Below are positions 15,379-23,822 of a DNA stretch of 64,000 nt, one piece after another. The translations under genes were made by a program, and so were the position numbers. How positions within the stretch are numbered: the stretch's first letter is position 1; each line of letters opens with the position of its first letter. Below the pieces are notes generated by a model, which saw only the letters and a program-made list of their open reading frames with translations, ran no database searches and had not been told where the DNA came from. Origin of the DNA: G963662675 sp963662675 (GTDB lineage: Bacteria > Bacteroidota > Bacteroidia > Bacteroidales > Prolixibacteraceae); contig CAXXHP010000002.1 in NCBI GenBank assembly GCA_963662675.2, forward strand, positions 723,370 to 787,369, given 5' to 3'.

Positions 15379-17355
15379 ATGTTTCAAAAAATACTAATTG
15401 CCAATCGGGGTGAAATTGCAGTGAGGGTGATGCATACTGCCAGAAAACTTGGCATAAAAACCGTTGCTCTTTATGCAGAGGATGATGCAGGCAGCTTGCA
15501 CGTTCAGATGGCAGATGAAGCTTTTCTATTGCCAGGCTATACCTTGCATGAAACCTATCTAAATCAGGGAAAGATAATTGAACTAGCGTTACAGTCAGGT
15601 GCTGAGGCCATTCATCCGGGGTATGGGTTTCTGTCGGAAAATGCGGCTTTTGCAAAAAAAGTGGAAGAAAACGGGCTGGTTTTTATTGGAGCTACTTCTG
15701 ATCAAATCAGTCTGATGGGAGATAAGTCTAAGGCATTCGAGTTTGTAAAAAAACTGAATATTCCTGTCATCCCAAGCCTGCATGGAACAACGGATCAAAT
15801 TCACCTAAAGGTGGATACTGTTGGTTTTCCATTGTTAGTGAAAGCATCAGCTGGTGGAGGTGGAAAGGGAATGCAAATTATTGAAAAGCCTGAAGAACTA
15901 TCAGTGGCTTTGCACAAGGCACAGCGACAGGCAAAAGCATACTTCGGGAATGATAACCTTTTTGTTGAAAAACATTTGCCCTATGCCCGTCATATTGAAG
16001 TGCAATTGTTGGGCGATGGTTTAGGCGGTGTAATCCATTTGTTTGAACGTGAATGCAGCATACAGCGTAATTATCAGAAACTGATTGAAGAAGCCCCGGC
16101 AATTGCGGTTTCTCCAGAATTGAAGGCACAGCTATTTAATTCTGCGGTGCAAATTGCCAAAACGATTAATTATAGAGGAGCCGGAACGATTGAGTTTTTG
16201 GTTGATGACGCTGAAAATTTCTATTTCCTTGAAATGAACACACGCTTGCAGGTGGAGCATACCGTTTCAGAAATGATTACTGGTATTGATTTGGTGGAAT
16301 GGCAGTTGAGAATTGCCGTAGGAAACGGACTTTCAATTTCACAAAATGACATAAAGCAAACTGGACATGCCATTGAGCTGCGTATTTGCGCGGAAGATCC
16401 AACTGCCGATTTTAGACCATCTTCAGGGATGATTGAGGCATTAGAAATACCGTCACACGTCCGGTGGGACAGCTTCATCTCCGAAAATATGCATTTGTCA
16501 TCGGCCTATGATTCGTTGCTTGGAAAACTCATTGTTTATGGGGATTCACGCCTGAAGGCAATTGAAAAGATGGTGAATTTATTGCCAGATCTACTCATCA
16601 GCGGCGTGAAAACGAACCAGTCGTTTCTAAAACAGATTCTTCAACACAAAATTTTCAGGCAGAATAATATTGACACACGGTTTGTGGAACGGCAATTGCC
16701 TGATTTAATTGATGGAATGGCATCCGTGAAAAGGGATGTTCCAACAGATTCATTGCTTGGATCGTATCTGTTGCATCATTTTTACAGACCAAATGAGAAA
16801 ACGGATAATTGGCATCAAACTGGATTTTGGCGCATGTATGTAGCTTTTCAGATTGAGGTGGATGGAGAAAATCATAGGCTGACGGTTTTAAATAGAAATG
16901 GTAATCTGCTATTGTCTTTTGGAAATGAACAAATGGTGTTGAGTGACATTCAGTTCCAACGAAATAAAATTTCATTTAAGCGAAACGGAAAATACGAATC
17001 TGCATTTGTGGTTGAATATCACGACAAATCGTTGGTTTATTACCAAACATACCCCTTTGAGCTGCATAGCCGGCATGTTGCTGGTCAGGTTAAACTTAAA
17101 AAACAACATGTGAACATCACAGAAAAAGCAAAATCACAAATCGTGGCTGAGCTTTTTGGAAAAGTTATAGATGTGATGGTTTCTAAGGGTGATCGCTTAA
17201 TTAAAGGTCAAAGCCTGCTGGTGATTGAATCCATGAAAACGGAGTTTACAATTCAAAGTCCGGTAGACTCAATTGTGAAAGCAGTTCATGTTGTTAAAGG
17301 GAAAATGGTTCAGGACAAAGAAATATTGGTGGATTTGGACATCGATAATACTTAG
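15379..17355 (+). CDS. mccA: methylcrotonyl-CoA carboxylase, biotin-carrying alpha subunit
   Basis: 658 residues from the ATG; a TTG start three codons earlier overlaps the hydratase stop. The biotin carboxylase part starts FQKILIANRGEIAVRVMHTA and has the ATP loop KASAGGGGKGMQI, then HIEVQLLGDGLGGVIHLFERECSIQRNYQKLIEEAP and EMNTRLQVEHTVSEMITGIDLV. A spacer and BCCP domain follow. The biotin site is VIESMKTEFTI, with the acceptor lysine near residue 620; the usual A/V-M-K-M is ESMKT here. It carboxylates biotin using bicarbonate and ATP and works with MccB. It is the third gene of the mccB-hydratase-mccA operon. Confidence 0.93.
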   Translation: MFQKILIANRGEIAVRVMHTARKLGIKTVALYAEDDAGSLHVQMADEAFLLPGYTLHETYLNQGKIIELALQSGAEAIHPGYGFLSENAAFAKKVEENGLVFIGATSDQISLMGDKSKAFEFVKKLNIPVIPSLHGTTDQIHLKVDTVGFPLLVKASAGGGGKGMQIIEKPEELSVALHKAQRQAKAYFGNDNLFVEKHLPYARHIEVQLLGDGLGGVIHLFERECSIQRNYQKLIEEAPAIAVSPELKAQLFNSAVQIAKTINYRGAGTIEFLVDDAENFYFLEMNTRLQVEHTVSEMITGIDLVEWQLRIAVGNGLSISQNDIKQTGHAIELRICAEDPTADFRPSSGMIEALEIPSHVRWDSFISENMHLSSAYDSLLGKLIVYGDSRLKAIEKMVNLLPDLLISGVKTNQSFLKQILQHKIFRQNNIDTRFVERQLPDLIDGMASVKRDVPTDSLLGSYLLHHFYRPNEKTDNWHQTGFWRMYVAFQIEVDGENHRLTVLNRNGNLLLSFGNEQMVLSDIQFQRNKISFKRNGKYESAFVVEYHDKSLVYYQTYPFELHSRHVAGQVKLKKQHVNITEKAKSQIVAELFGKVIDVMVSKGDRLIKGQSLLVIESMKTEFTIQSPVDSIVKAVHVVKGKMVQDKEILVDLDIDNT

Positions 17356-17478
17356 AATATAAGTGGTAGATCATGAGGTAGAGGATTAACCTCATATTGT
17401 GAGCTGAAACCTAAAACGGAATTGGGGGTGATAGGGGTAATGCCCCTAATGATTATTAAAAATAAATACGATTCAAGA

Positions 17479-18633
17479 ATGAATGCACTTTTGAAAAAAG
17501 CACACAACGAACTTAGGGGCAAGGTGAGGGCATTTGCCGAAGAAAACGTGAAGCCGATAATTGGTGATTTTGAATCTCGTGAAGAGTTTCCGGTGGAGCT
17601 TATTAAGTCTATGAAATGTCTGAACGTTTTCGGAATGCAAGCACCAGTAGAATATGGAGGCCAAGGAAGCGATTACCTGTCGTTCATTGTTGCTGTTGAG
17701 GAACTTGCCCGCGTTGATAGTTCTGTTGCCGCAACGCTGGCGGCTCACAATTCATTGGGCGTTGGTCCAATTTTGGCCTTTGGTACGGAAGCTCAGAAGC
17801 AGAAATATATTCCGTCGCTTTGTTCTGCTAAAAACCTATGGGCTTTCGGCCTAACGGAAGAGAATGCCGGCTCCGATGCGCAAGGAGTGGAAACATTGGC
17901 AGAAGAAAAGGATGGGAAATGGCTGGTAAACGGTCATAAAAAATACATAACCAATGCGGCGTCAGAAATTTCGTCAGGAATCAGTTTTGTTGCACAAACA
18001 GGTATGCGTTCAGATGGGAAAAAGGAGTTTACAGCTTTTTTGGTATCAAAAGGAACACTTGGATATGACAGAAAACTCATGAAAAATAAGTTTTTGTGGC
18101 GGGCTGCCGACAATGGGATGGTGTACTTTAACGATTGCCAAATTCCGGTCGAAGACCAGTTAGGAGAACGTGGGCAAGGAATAAAGATCATGCTTAAAAC
18201 GATAGATTCTGGTCGCTTGTCAATTGCTGCGATGGGGTTGGGTCTTGCACAAGGAGCCTATGAAATGGCTGTTTCCTTTGCTAAAAAACGCCAGCAATTT
18301 GGGAAAGCAATTTCAGATTTCCAATCCATTTCATTTAAATTGGCCGACATGGCCATGAAAATTGAACATGCGCGTACTTTTTTATATCAGGCCTGTGCGC
18401 TCAAAGATAATGGGAAACCTTTTGGCACTCAGTCTGCCATGGCGAAGTTGTTTTGTTCTCAGGTGGCCAGTGATGTGGCTGGTGAGGCCATGCAGATTTT
18501 TGGTGGTGCCGGCTTTTTCCGGAATGATGAATACCCAATTGAGCGTTTTTTTCGCGATCAGAGACTTTTGTCGATTGGCGAAGGAACTTCGGAAGTGCTT
18601 CGTATGGTGATTGCAAGAGACGTTCTGAAGTAA
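17479..18633 (+). CDS. acyl-CoA dehydrogenase
   Basis: 384 residues from the chosen ATG; upstream in-frame ATGs and a TTG would add 10-19 residues without family counterpart. FAD and substrate motifs: LWAFGLTEENAGSDAQGVET, WLVNGHKKYITNA, RQQFGKAISDFQSISFKLADMAMKI, IFGGAGFFRNDEYPIERFFRD. The C-terminal segment LLSIGEGTSEVLRMVIARDVL carries the catalytic glutamate at the position used by short- and medium-chain enzymes. In isovaleryl-CoA dehydrogenase that position is a non-acidic residue, so leucine-specific IVD function is not supported by the active site, even though the gene follows the methylcrotonyl-CoA carboxylase operon by 120 bases. Confidence 0.88.
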   Translation: MNALLKKAHNELRGKVRAFAEENVKPIIGDFESREEFPVELIKSMKCLNVFGMQAPVEYGGQGSDYLSFIVAVEELARVDSSVAATLAAHNSLGVGPILAFGTEAQKQKYIPSLCSAKNLWAFGLTEENAGSDAQGVETLAEEKDGKWLVNGHKKYITNAASEISSGISFVAQTGMRSDGKKEFTAFLVSKGTLGYDRKLMKNKFLWRAADNGMVYFNDCQIPVEDQLGERGQGIKIMLKTIDSGRLSIAAMGLGLAQGAYEMAVSFAKKRQQFGKAISDFQSISFKLADMAMKIEHARTFLYQACALKDNGKPFGTQSAMAKLFCSQVASDVAGEAMQIFGGAGFFRNDEYPIERFFRDQRLLSIGEGTSEVLRMVIARDVLK

Positions 18634-18687
18634 TAGGAGCCTTTTTATCTGGCGGATACTATAGAAACGATGCTAATACGCAGGAGT

Positions 18688-18759
18688 ATGTCATCCTGAA
18701 CTTGTTTCAGGATCTCTGCTCATAACAGAACAGACCCCGAAATAAATTCGGGGTGACAT
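18688..18759. repeat. dispersed palindromic repeat, first copy
   Basis: ATGTCATCCTGAACTTGTTT begins the element. Hairpin 1 is CCTGAA..TTCAGG and hairpin 2 is CCCCGAA..TTCGGGG, and the right end GGGTGACAT mirrors the left end. The GTCATCC(T/C)GAACTTGTTTC core recurs at 54090 in this window, so this is a dispersed repeat. It may also act as a transcription terminator after the acyl-CoA dehydrogenase gene. Confidence 0.75.
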
Positions 18760-18884
18760 ATTTAATTTATTTGAAGGGTAATTCCACTTCACTATTTTAT
18801 AAAAATATCCGCACTGAAATGAATTAGAGATGCATATTTCAGAATAAGAGATCGAATAAGGAGGTAAAATCAGCTAACATATTT

Positions 18885-18892
18885 TATTTTTG
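18885..18892 (+). promoter_or_regulatory. candidate -7 element for the mevalonate operon
   Basis: TATTTTTG fits TAnnTTTG and lies 30 bases before the isomerase start codon. No TTG is present 19-21 bases upstream, so confidence is moderate. Confidence 0.45.
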
Positions 18893-18922
18893 CCTCTTAC
18901 AGTCACACATTCAACCGTAAAA

Positions 18923-19933
18923 ATGAAAAAAGACCGCAAACTCGAACATATTCAATTGGCATTTGATTCCCAAACAGCAGCGCAGGAACAAGACAACCGT
19001 TTCATCTACGAACCTTTGCTGGCGGCACATCCTAATGGAAATGCACCGTCTTTTCAATTTTTAGGAAAAACCATGAATGCGCCCATTTGGGTGTCGAGCA
19101 TGACGGGAGGTACTGGTGCCTCAAAAACCATTAATAAGAATATTGCCCGGGCTTGTCGGGAGTTTGGTCTAGGAATGGGTTTGGGTTCATGTCGCAAAAT
19201 TCTTTTTGACAAAACGCACTGGGCAGATTTTGATGTGCGCGATGAGTTGGGGAATGACCGGCCATTCTGGGCAAATCTTGGAATTGCTCAAGTGGAAAAG
19301 CTCCTGAAAGAAAAAAATGAACAGTCCATTGCTAATCTTGTAGGTGATTTACGTGCCGATGGACTGATTGTTCATGTTAACCCTCTGCAGGAATATTTTC
19401 AACCGGAAGGTGATGAAATAACACAAGCTCCATTGGAAACAATTCAACAATTATTGAAGAAGGTGGATGTGCCGCTAATTGTAAAAGAAGTGGGGCAGGG
19501 AATGGGGACTGAAAGCTTGAAGGAGTTGTTGCAACTGCCTTTGGCTGCTATTGAGTTCGGTGCTTTTGGTGGAACTAACTTTTCACGTTTGGAACTGATG
19601 CGTGATGATGAGCAAGCGCAGGAATTATTTCAACCTTTTGCCTTTGTTGGACAAACAGCAGAGCAGATGTTGCAGTCGGTAAATATCTTGTTAGACGATG
19701 TGAAGCCTGCCTGTAAGCAACTGATTATTTCCGGTGGCGTTAAAAACTATTTGGATGGCTACTATTTGGTTTCAAAAAGCGAGTTACCAGCTGTCTATGG
19801 CATGGCTTCGTCGGTATTGAAAGAGGCAACCAGTGATTATGAGACCTTACGTGAATTTCTCGAAAAGCAGATAAAAGCATATCGTTTGGCGCAGACTTAT
19901 CTGCGGCTGAACCCCAACTATGAAGGACAATAG
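18923..19933 (+). CDS. fni: type 2 isopentenyl-diphosphate delta-isomerase
   Basis: 336 residues from the ATG; a TTG start 11 codons upstream overlaps the -7 element. It is an FMN/NADPH-dependent TIM-barrel enzyme: MKKDRKLEHIQLAFDSQT, GKTMNAPIWVSSMTGGTG, FGLGMGLGSCRKIL, LIVHVNPLQEYFQPEGD (the N-x-x-QE metal/substrate site), VPLIVKEVGQGM and IEFGAFGGTNFSRLE are all family motifs. It interconverts IPP and DMAPP. This is the first gene of an operon with HMG-CoA reductase and a GHMP kinase; its last 14 bases overlap the reductase start. Type 2 enzymes are typical of bacteria with a mevalonate pathway. Confidence 0.93.
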   Translation: MKKDRKLEHIQLAFDSQTAAQEQDNRFIYEPLLAAHPNGNAPSFQFLGKTMNAPIWVSSMTGGTGASKTINKNIARACREFGLGMGLGSCRKILFDKTHWADFDVRDELGNDRPFWANLGIAQVEKLLKEKNEQSIANLVGDLRADGLIVHVNPLQEYFQPEGDEITQAPLETIQQLLKKVDVPLIVKEVGQGMGTESLKELLQLPLAAIEFGAFGGTNFSRLELMRDDEQAQELFQPFAFVGQTAEQMLQSVNILLDDVKPACKQLIISGGVKNYLDGYYLVSKSELPAVYGMASSVLKEATSDYETLREFLEKQIKAYRLAQTYLRLNPNYEGQ

Positions 19934-21245
19934 AACCATATCCGGATTCTCAAAACTTTCCAAGTCAGAGAAAATAGCATGGCTGGTTCAGCAACTTGGG
20001 TTGAGTGAGTCTACTGCCAATTTTTTATCGAACTTTGAAATGCAAAATGAAAAGTGGCAGTCTGTAATTCAAGGACTGAGCGAAAATCACCTTTCAAATT
20101 ATCACTTCCCATTTTCGGTGTCCCCCAACTTTTTAGTGAATGGCAAACTGAAGGTCTTCCCACTAGTGACTGAGGAAAGCTCGGTGGTGGCTGCTCTCTC
20201 AAAGGCTGCCGGATTTTGGGCAAAGCGGGGTGGTTTTCATGCTGAGATTTTGGGGACAGAAAAGAAAGGCCAGCTTCATTTTTCATGGAGGGGCAATCCG
20301 GATAAGTTGAATGCCGCATTTCCAGAACTCAAAGAGAAGCTATTGGCTGATTCCGCATTTATCACCCAAAAGATGACGAAACGCGGAGGTGGCATACTTA
20401 ATCTTCAACTAAAATATTTACCCGAGATATTGCCTGATTATTACCAGATTGATGCGTCGTTTGATACGCGTAATGCAATGGGAGCCAATTTCATAAATTC
20501 GTGCCTGGAGCAGTTTGGCAAAAGCCTGAAAAATTGGATTTCCGATCAGAAGAGTTTGACAGATGAAGAAAAAGATTGCGAAATCATCATGGCCATTCTT
20601 TCGAATTACGTACCCAACAGCCGTGTAAAAGTTTGGGTTGAGTGCGATGTATCTCAACTTTCTGAAAAGAATGATGCCGAGGAGGCACGAAAATTTGCTG
20701 ATAAATTTGTGAGGGCAGTTCACATTTCAAGGCACGACGTCTCGCGTGCTGTTACTCACAATAAAGGAATTTTCAATGGAGTGGATGCCTTGACTCTGGC
20801 AACTGGGAATGATTTTCGAGCTATTGAGGCGGGAGGTCATGCTTATGCAGCACGGAATGGTTCGTATTCCGGGTTGAGTGAGGCAGAAATTAGGGGTGAT
20901 CGTTTTGTCTTTTCAATGGAAATTCCCCTAGCCGTTGGAGTTGTTGGCGGCGTAACAAGCCTTCACCCAATGGCTAAGCTGGCTATGCAAATACTGGAAA
21001 ACCCAACGGCTGAAGAGCTCATGCAATATATGGCTGTGGCAGGACTTGCGTCCAACTGGTCGGCGGTTCGTTCACTGGTAACAACGGGTATTCAGCAAGG
21101 GCATATGAAGATGCATCTGAGCAATATCTTAAATAGTTTTCAGGCAACCGATGAACAAAAAGAGGCCGCACGCCTTTATTTTGAAAACCGCGAGCTGAGC
21201 TATGCTGAAGTGGGGTTGTTCCTGAGAAATTATGCAAACAAATAA
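19920..21245 (+). CDS. mvaA: class II hydroxymethylglutaryl-CoA reductase
   Basis: 441 residues. The N-terminal helical domain ends with FSVSPNFLVNGK. The substrate/NAD domain has FPLVTEESSVVAALSKAAGFWAKRGGF and FDTRNAMGANFINSCLE. The region AVTHNKGIFNGVDALTLATGNDFRAIEAG follows, and the catalytic histidine sits in GIQQGHMKMHLSN near the C-terminus. These match bacterial class II enzymes (Pseudomonas mevalonii type). It reduces HMG-CoA to mevalonate. It overlaps both its neighbours, the isomerase and the GHMP kinase, so the three are translationally coupled. Its substrate HMG-CoA is also the product of the leucine-catabolic genes upstream. Confidence 0.94.
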   Translation: MKDNRTISGFSKLSKSEKIAWLVQQLGLSESTANFLSNFEMQNEKWQSVIQGLSENHLSNYHFPFSVSPNFLVNGKLKVFPLVTEESSVVAALSKAAGFWAKRGGFHAEILGTEKKGQLHFSWRGNPDKLNAAFPELKEKLLADSAFITQKMTKRGGGILNLQLKYLPEILPDYYQIDASFDTRNAMGANFINSCLEQFGKSLKNWISDQKSLTDEEKDCEIIMAILSNYVPNSRVKVWVECDVSQLSEKNDAEEARKFADKFVRAVHISRHDVSRAVTHNKGIFNGVDALTLATGNDFRAIEAGGHAYAARNGSYSGLSEAEIRGDRFVFSMEIPLAVGVVGGVTSLHPMAKLAMQILENPTAEELMQYMAVAGLASNWSAVRSLVTTGIQQGHMKMHLSNILNSFQATDEQKEAARLYFENRELSYAEVGLFLRNYANK

Positions 21246-22167
21246 TCAGACATATTACGCGCATGGAAAGCTGTTGCTGACAGCTGAATATTTTGTGCTG
21301 CGTGGAGCAAAAGCAATTGCTTTACCACTAAAATATGGGCAGCACATGGTGGTTGCTTCCGGAACGAAAAAAGGCATTCTTGATTGGAACGCTTTTTCGC
21401 CTGATGGGCTTTGGTTTGCTTGCGAATTGACCTTGCCCGGATTTGAAATAGTGAGCACCACCGATGAGGCAAAAGCGGTTGTTTTGCAGAGAATATTCCA
21501 AACAATACAGCAATTAAAGCTAGGCTTTGAAATCCCTTTTTCTCTTGATGTTCAAACTCGCACCACTTTTAATAAAGAGTGGGGAATGGGCAGCAGTAGC
21601 ACATTAATTGCCAACTTGGCAAGTTGGGCAAAAGTGGATGCCTTCAAACTGAATGACCTGATCTTTAATGGCTCGGGTTTCGATATGGCCTGTGCAAATG
21701 CAAATTCTCTAATTTTATATACCAAAGGGCAAGCTGCTGAAGCAGTCAGTCTGAATTTTCCATTCAAGGATCAATTATACTTTGTTTATTCAGGAAAGAA
21801 GAAAGCAACGCAAAATGAGGTCATCCGCTTTTTAACAAATGAGGAAATAACGAGCGAAGATATTGGAAGAATAGATCGACTGACCGACCAATTTGCAAGT
21901 GCTGCTACCCTTAACGAGTTCCAGCAATTGATGACAGAACATGAAAATATGGTGTCTGAATTATTAGGAGTACCAACTATTAAATCAACCGATTTTTCGG
22001 ACTTCCCCGGCGAAATAAAATCGCTTGGCGCTTGGGGTGGCGACTTTTATCTGGCAGCCTCTAACCAGAGTGAGTCAGATGTAAGAAAGTATTTTCAGAG
22101 GAAAAACTTATCGGTTGTTTTTGGTTGGGACGAGTTGGTAAAAGAAAAGGATGTCATCTCTTATTAA
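21232..22167 (+). CDS. GHMP kinase (GYDIA-type), possible mevalonate-pathway kinase
   Basis: 311 residues. It opens with AHGKLLLTAEYFVLRGAKA, as in mevalonate kinase-like proteins, and the ATP loop is EWGMGSSSTLIANLAS (G-x-G-S-S-S). The motif GSGFDMACANANSL corresponds to the GYDIA signature of a Bacteroidota kinase group, with two substitutions (Y to F, I to M). The C-terminal LGAWGGDFYLA matches the third GHMP motif in altered form. A separate mevalonate kinase and a diphosphomevalonate decarboxylase are encoded at 29.6-31.6 kb, so by elimination this may be phosphomevalonate kinase. That is inference. It starts inside the reductase gene and ends in a terminator hairpin. Confidence 0.8.
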   Translation: MQTNNQTYYAHGKLLLTAEYFVLRGAKAIALPLKYGQHMVVASGTKKGILDWNAFSPDGLWFACELTLPGFEIVSTTDEAKAVVLQRIFQTIQQLKLGFEIPFSLDVQTRTTFNKEWGMGSSSTLIANLASWAKVDAFKLNDLIFNGSGFDMACANANSLILYTKGQAAEAVSLNFPFKDQLYFVYSGKKKATQNEVIRFLTNEEITSEDIGRIDRLTDQFASAATLNEFQQLMTEHENMVSELLGVPTIKSTDFSDFPGEIKSLGAWGGDFYLAASNQSESDVRKYFQRKNLSVVFGWDELVKEKDVISY

Positions 22168-22193
22168 AGATGACATCCTTTTAGCTTTTTTTT
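22145..22193. terminator. bidirectional terminator between GHMP kinase and hom
   Basis: AAAAGGATGTCATCT pairs perfectly with AGATGACATCCTTTT (15 bp), followed by a T-rich stretch. The left arm lies inside the kinase coding end. It separates two convergent genes. Confidence 0.85.
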
Positions 22194-23511
22194 AATAAAG
22201 TATCGGCATAATTTTCGGTTCGCTTAGCAACATGCCCGGTTTTTCATTTCTGATTTCTTCTATCGCTTTTTCAATTTGAGCGAGGGTGCAAGGCATGGTT
22301 GCCAATGAGAATACGGCTTTTTCTTCTGAATGACGGTTATGACTAACTGTTTCAATATTTATTTCCTGTTTGCCAATCGCTGTGGTTATAAACCCGGTTG
22401 TACCCGGCACATCGCTTGTGTGGAATGTAATCAGGTAAGGGAATATAAATTGGTTGGCATCGGCAAGGTTTCGTTCTTGAATAGCTGGAGTGTTCGTGAT
22501 TTTATCACCGTAACGGGTGATGAAAACGATGTCGGAAACGATAGACATGGCTGTTTCACTTGAGCCGGCTCCTTTGCCTACCAAAAAGTGAATTCCCGAA
22601 TATTTATTATTAACACGCACGGCATTGGTCGCTCCACCTACTTCAGCTAGGAAGTTGCTATTCCTTACTAGCATGGGGCTTACAGTTGCATAAATATCAC
22701 CGTTAACTTTTTTCGCATAGCAAATCAGCTTGATCTTGGCATCAATCTCGTTGGCAAAATCGATATCTTCTTTGGTAATATTTTCAATGCCTGTGATAGA
22801 AAGCTCTTCCATCGAGATATCAACACCATAAGCCAATTTGGTAAGAAGGATCAGCTTGTGCCCAGCATCACCACCATTAATATCAAGACTAGGATCTGCT
22901 TCGGCATAACCTTTTTCCTGTGCCAGTTTCAGTGCTTCGTTAAATTCCAGATTTTCGTTCTGCATCTGGGTTAAAATATAGTTACTGGTGCCGTTCATAA
23001 TTCCTGAAACGGAAAGTGCTTTGTCGCCAGTAAAACTTTCGTTGATGGTTTTAATTATTGGAATAGCACCGCATACTGCTGCTTCAAATCCTATTTTAAC
23101 ATTTTTAGCTTCTGCTGCTTCGAAAATGGCTTTTCCCCTTTCTGCAAGCAGCGCTTTATTGGCAGTCACCAAGTGTTTTCCCGAGTTCAGAATGTCAAGG
23201 CAAAGATTGTACACAAAGTCGCCTTTTCCACCAATGGTTTCAACCACCAAGTCAATGTCGTCTGATGAAATAATTTCCCGGATATAATTGTTGGCTTCGT
23301 CAGGAGTCAGGTTTTTTCCTCCGCCACAAAACAAATCAAGGGGCAATTCAAAACGTTTGGCGGCATCTGCTGGGCAAAGCTCAACAATTTTCTTCAACTC
23401 AATTTTCTTCTTTGCTTTAACAGCTAGCTCGTTGTTCATCTCACTAATGATTTGAGCAACGCCACCACCAACAGTTCCACAGCCTAAAATGGCCACATTT
23501 AAAGTTTCCAT
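22192..23511 (-). CDS. hom: homoserine dehydrogenase with C-terminal ACT domain
   Basis: 439 residues from the ATG that begins METLNVAILGCGTVGGGVA; an upstream in-frame ATG 13 codons earlier gives a non-family extension. The NAD(P) loop GCGTVGGG is followed by VETIGG, HLVTANKALLAERG, MNGTSNYILTQMQ, GYAEADPSLDINGGDAGHKLILL and the dehydrogenase lysine/aspartate region. The C-terminal ACT domain starts FHTSDVPGTTGFITTAIG and probably binds an effector such as threonine. It makes homoserine for threonine and methionine. No aspartokinase is fused or adjacent, so this is the monofunctional form. It converges with the mevalonate operon. Confidence 0.95.
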   Translation of the reverse strand: METLNVAILGCGTVGGGVAQIISEMNNELAVKAKKKIELKKIVELCPADAAKRFELPLDLFCGGGKNLTPDEANNYIREIISSDDIDLVVETIGGKGDFVYNLCLDILNSGKHLVTANKALLAERGKAIFEAAEAKNVKIGFEAAVCGAIPIIKTINESFTGDKALSVSGIMNGTSNYILTQMQNENLEFNEALKLAQEKGYAEADPSLDINGGDAGHKLILLTKLAYGVDISMEELSITGIENITKEDIDFANEIDAKIKLICYAKKVNGDIYATVSPMLVRNSNFLAEVGGATNAVRVNNKYSGIHFLVGKGAGSSETAMSIVSDIVFITRYGDKITNTPAIQERNLADANQFIFPYLITFHTSDVPGTTGFITTAIGKQEINIETVSHNRHSEEKAVFSLATMPCTLAQIEKAIEEIRNEKPGMLLSEPKIMPILY

Positions 23512-23760
23512 GCTTACAGTCTTTCTAAAAAAATCTTCGCAAGATAGCAAAATTTACAACGACTGCCTTTTAATAGGTTTCATCAGGAGTTCAAAATGAC
23601 GATTTATGTGGTAGTTTTTTTATTCCCTTTTCCTAGTGCTGATTTGTAAGCGGGTTATTTTGATAAAATGCCTCGTCTGAAATAAAATCATTCAGTGGCA
23701 GATATGGCAAATTCTATCTGGGAGCTACCAATCTGAGCGAAACTCGTGTTGATGCATAAA

Positions 23761-23787
23761 AAAAGGGAGGCTTTACACCTCCCTTTT
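23761..23787 (-). terminator. terminator after the WMT-repeat gene
   Basis: AAAAGGGAGG and CCTCCCTTTT form a 10-bp stem around CTTTACA. On the minus strand it is followed by a run of T, about 35 bases past the stop codon. Confidence 0.85.
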
Positions 23788-23822
23788 AAACCAATAATTC
23801 TATACTATCTAACTAAACTAAA

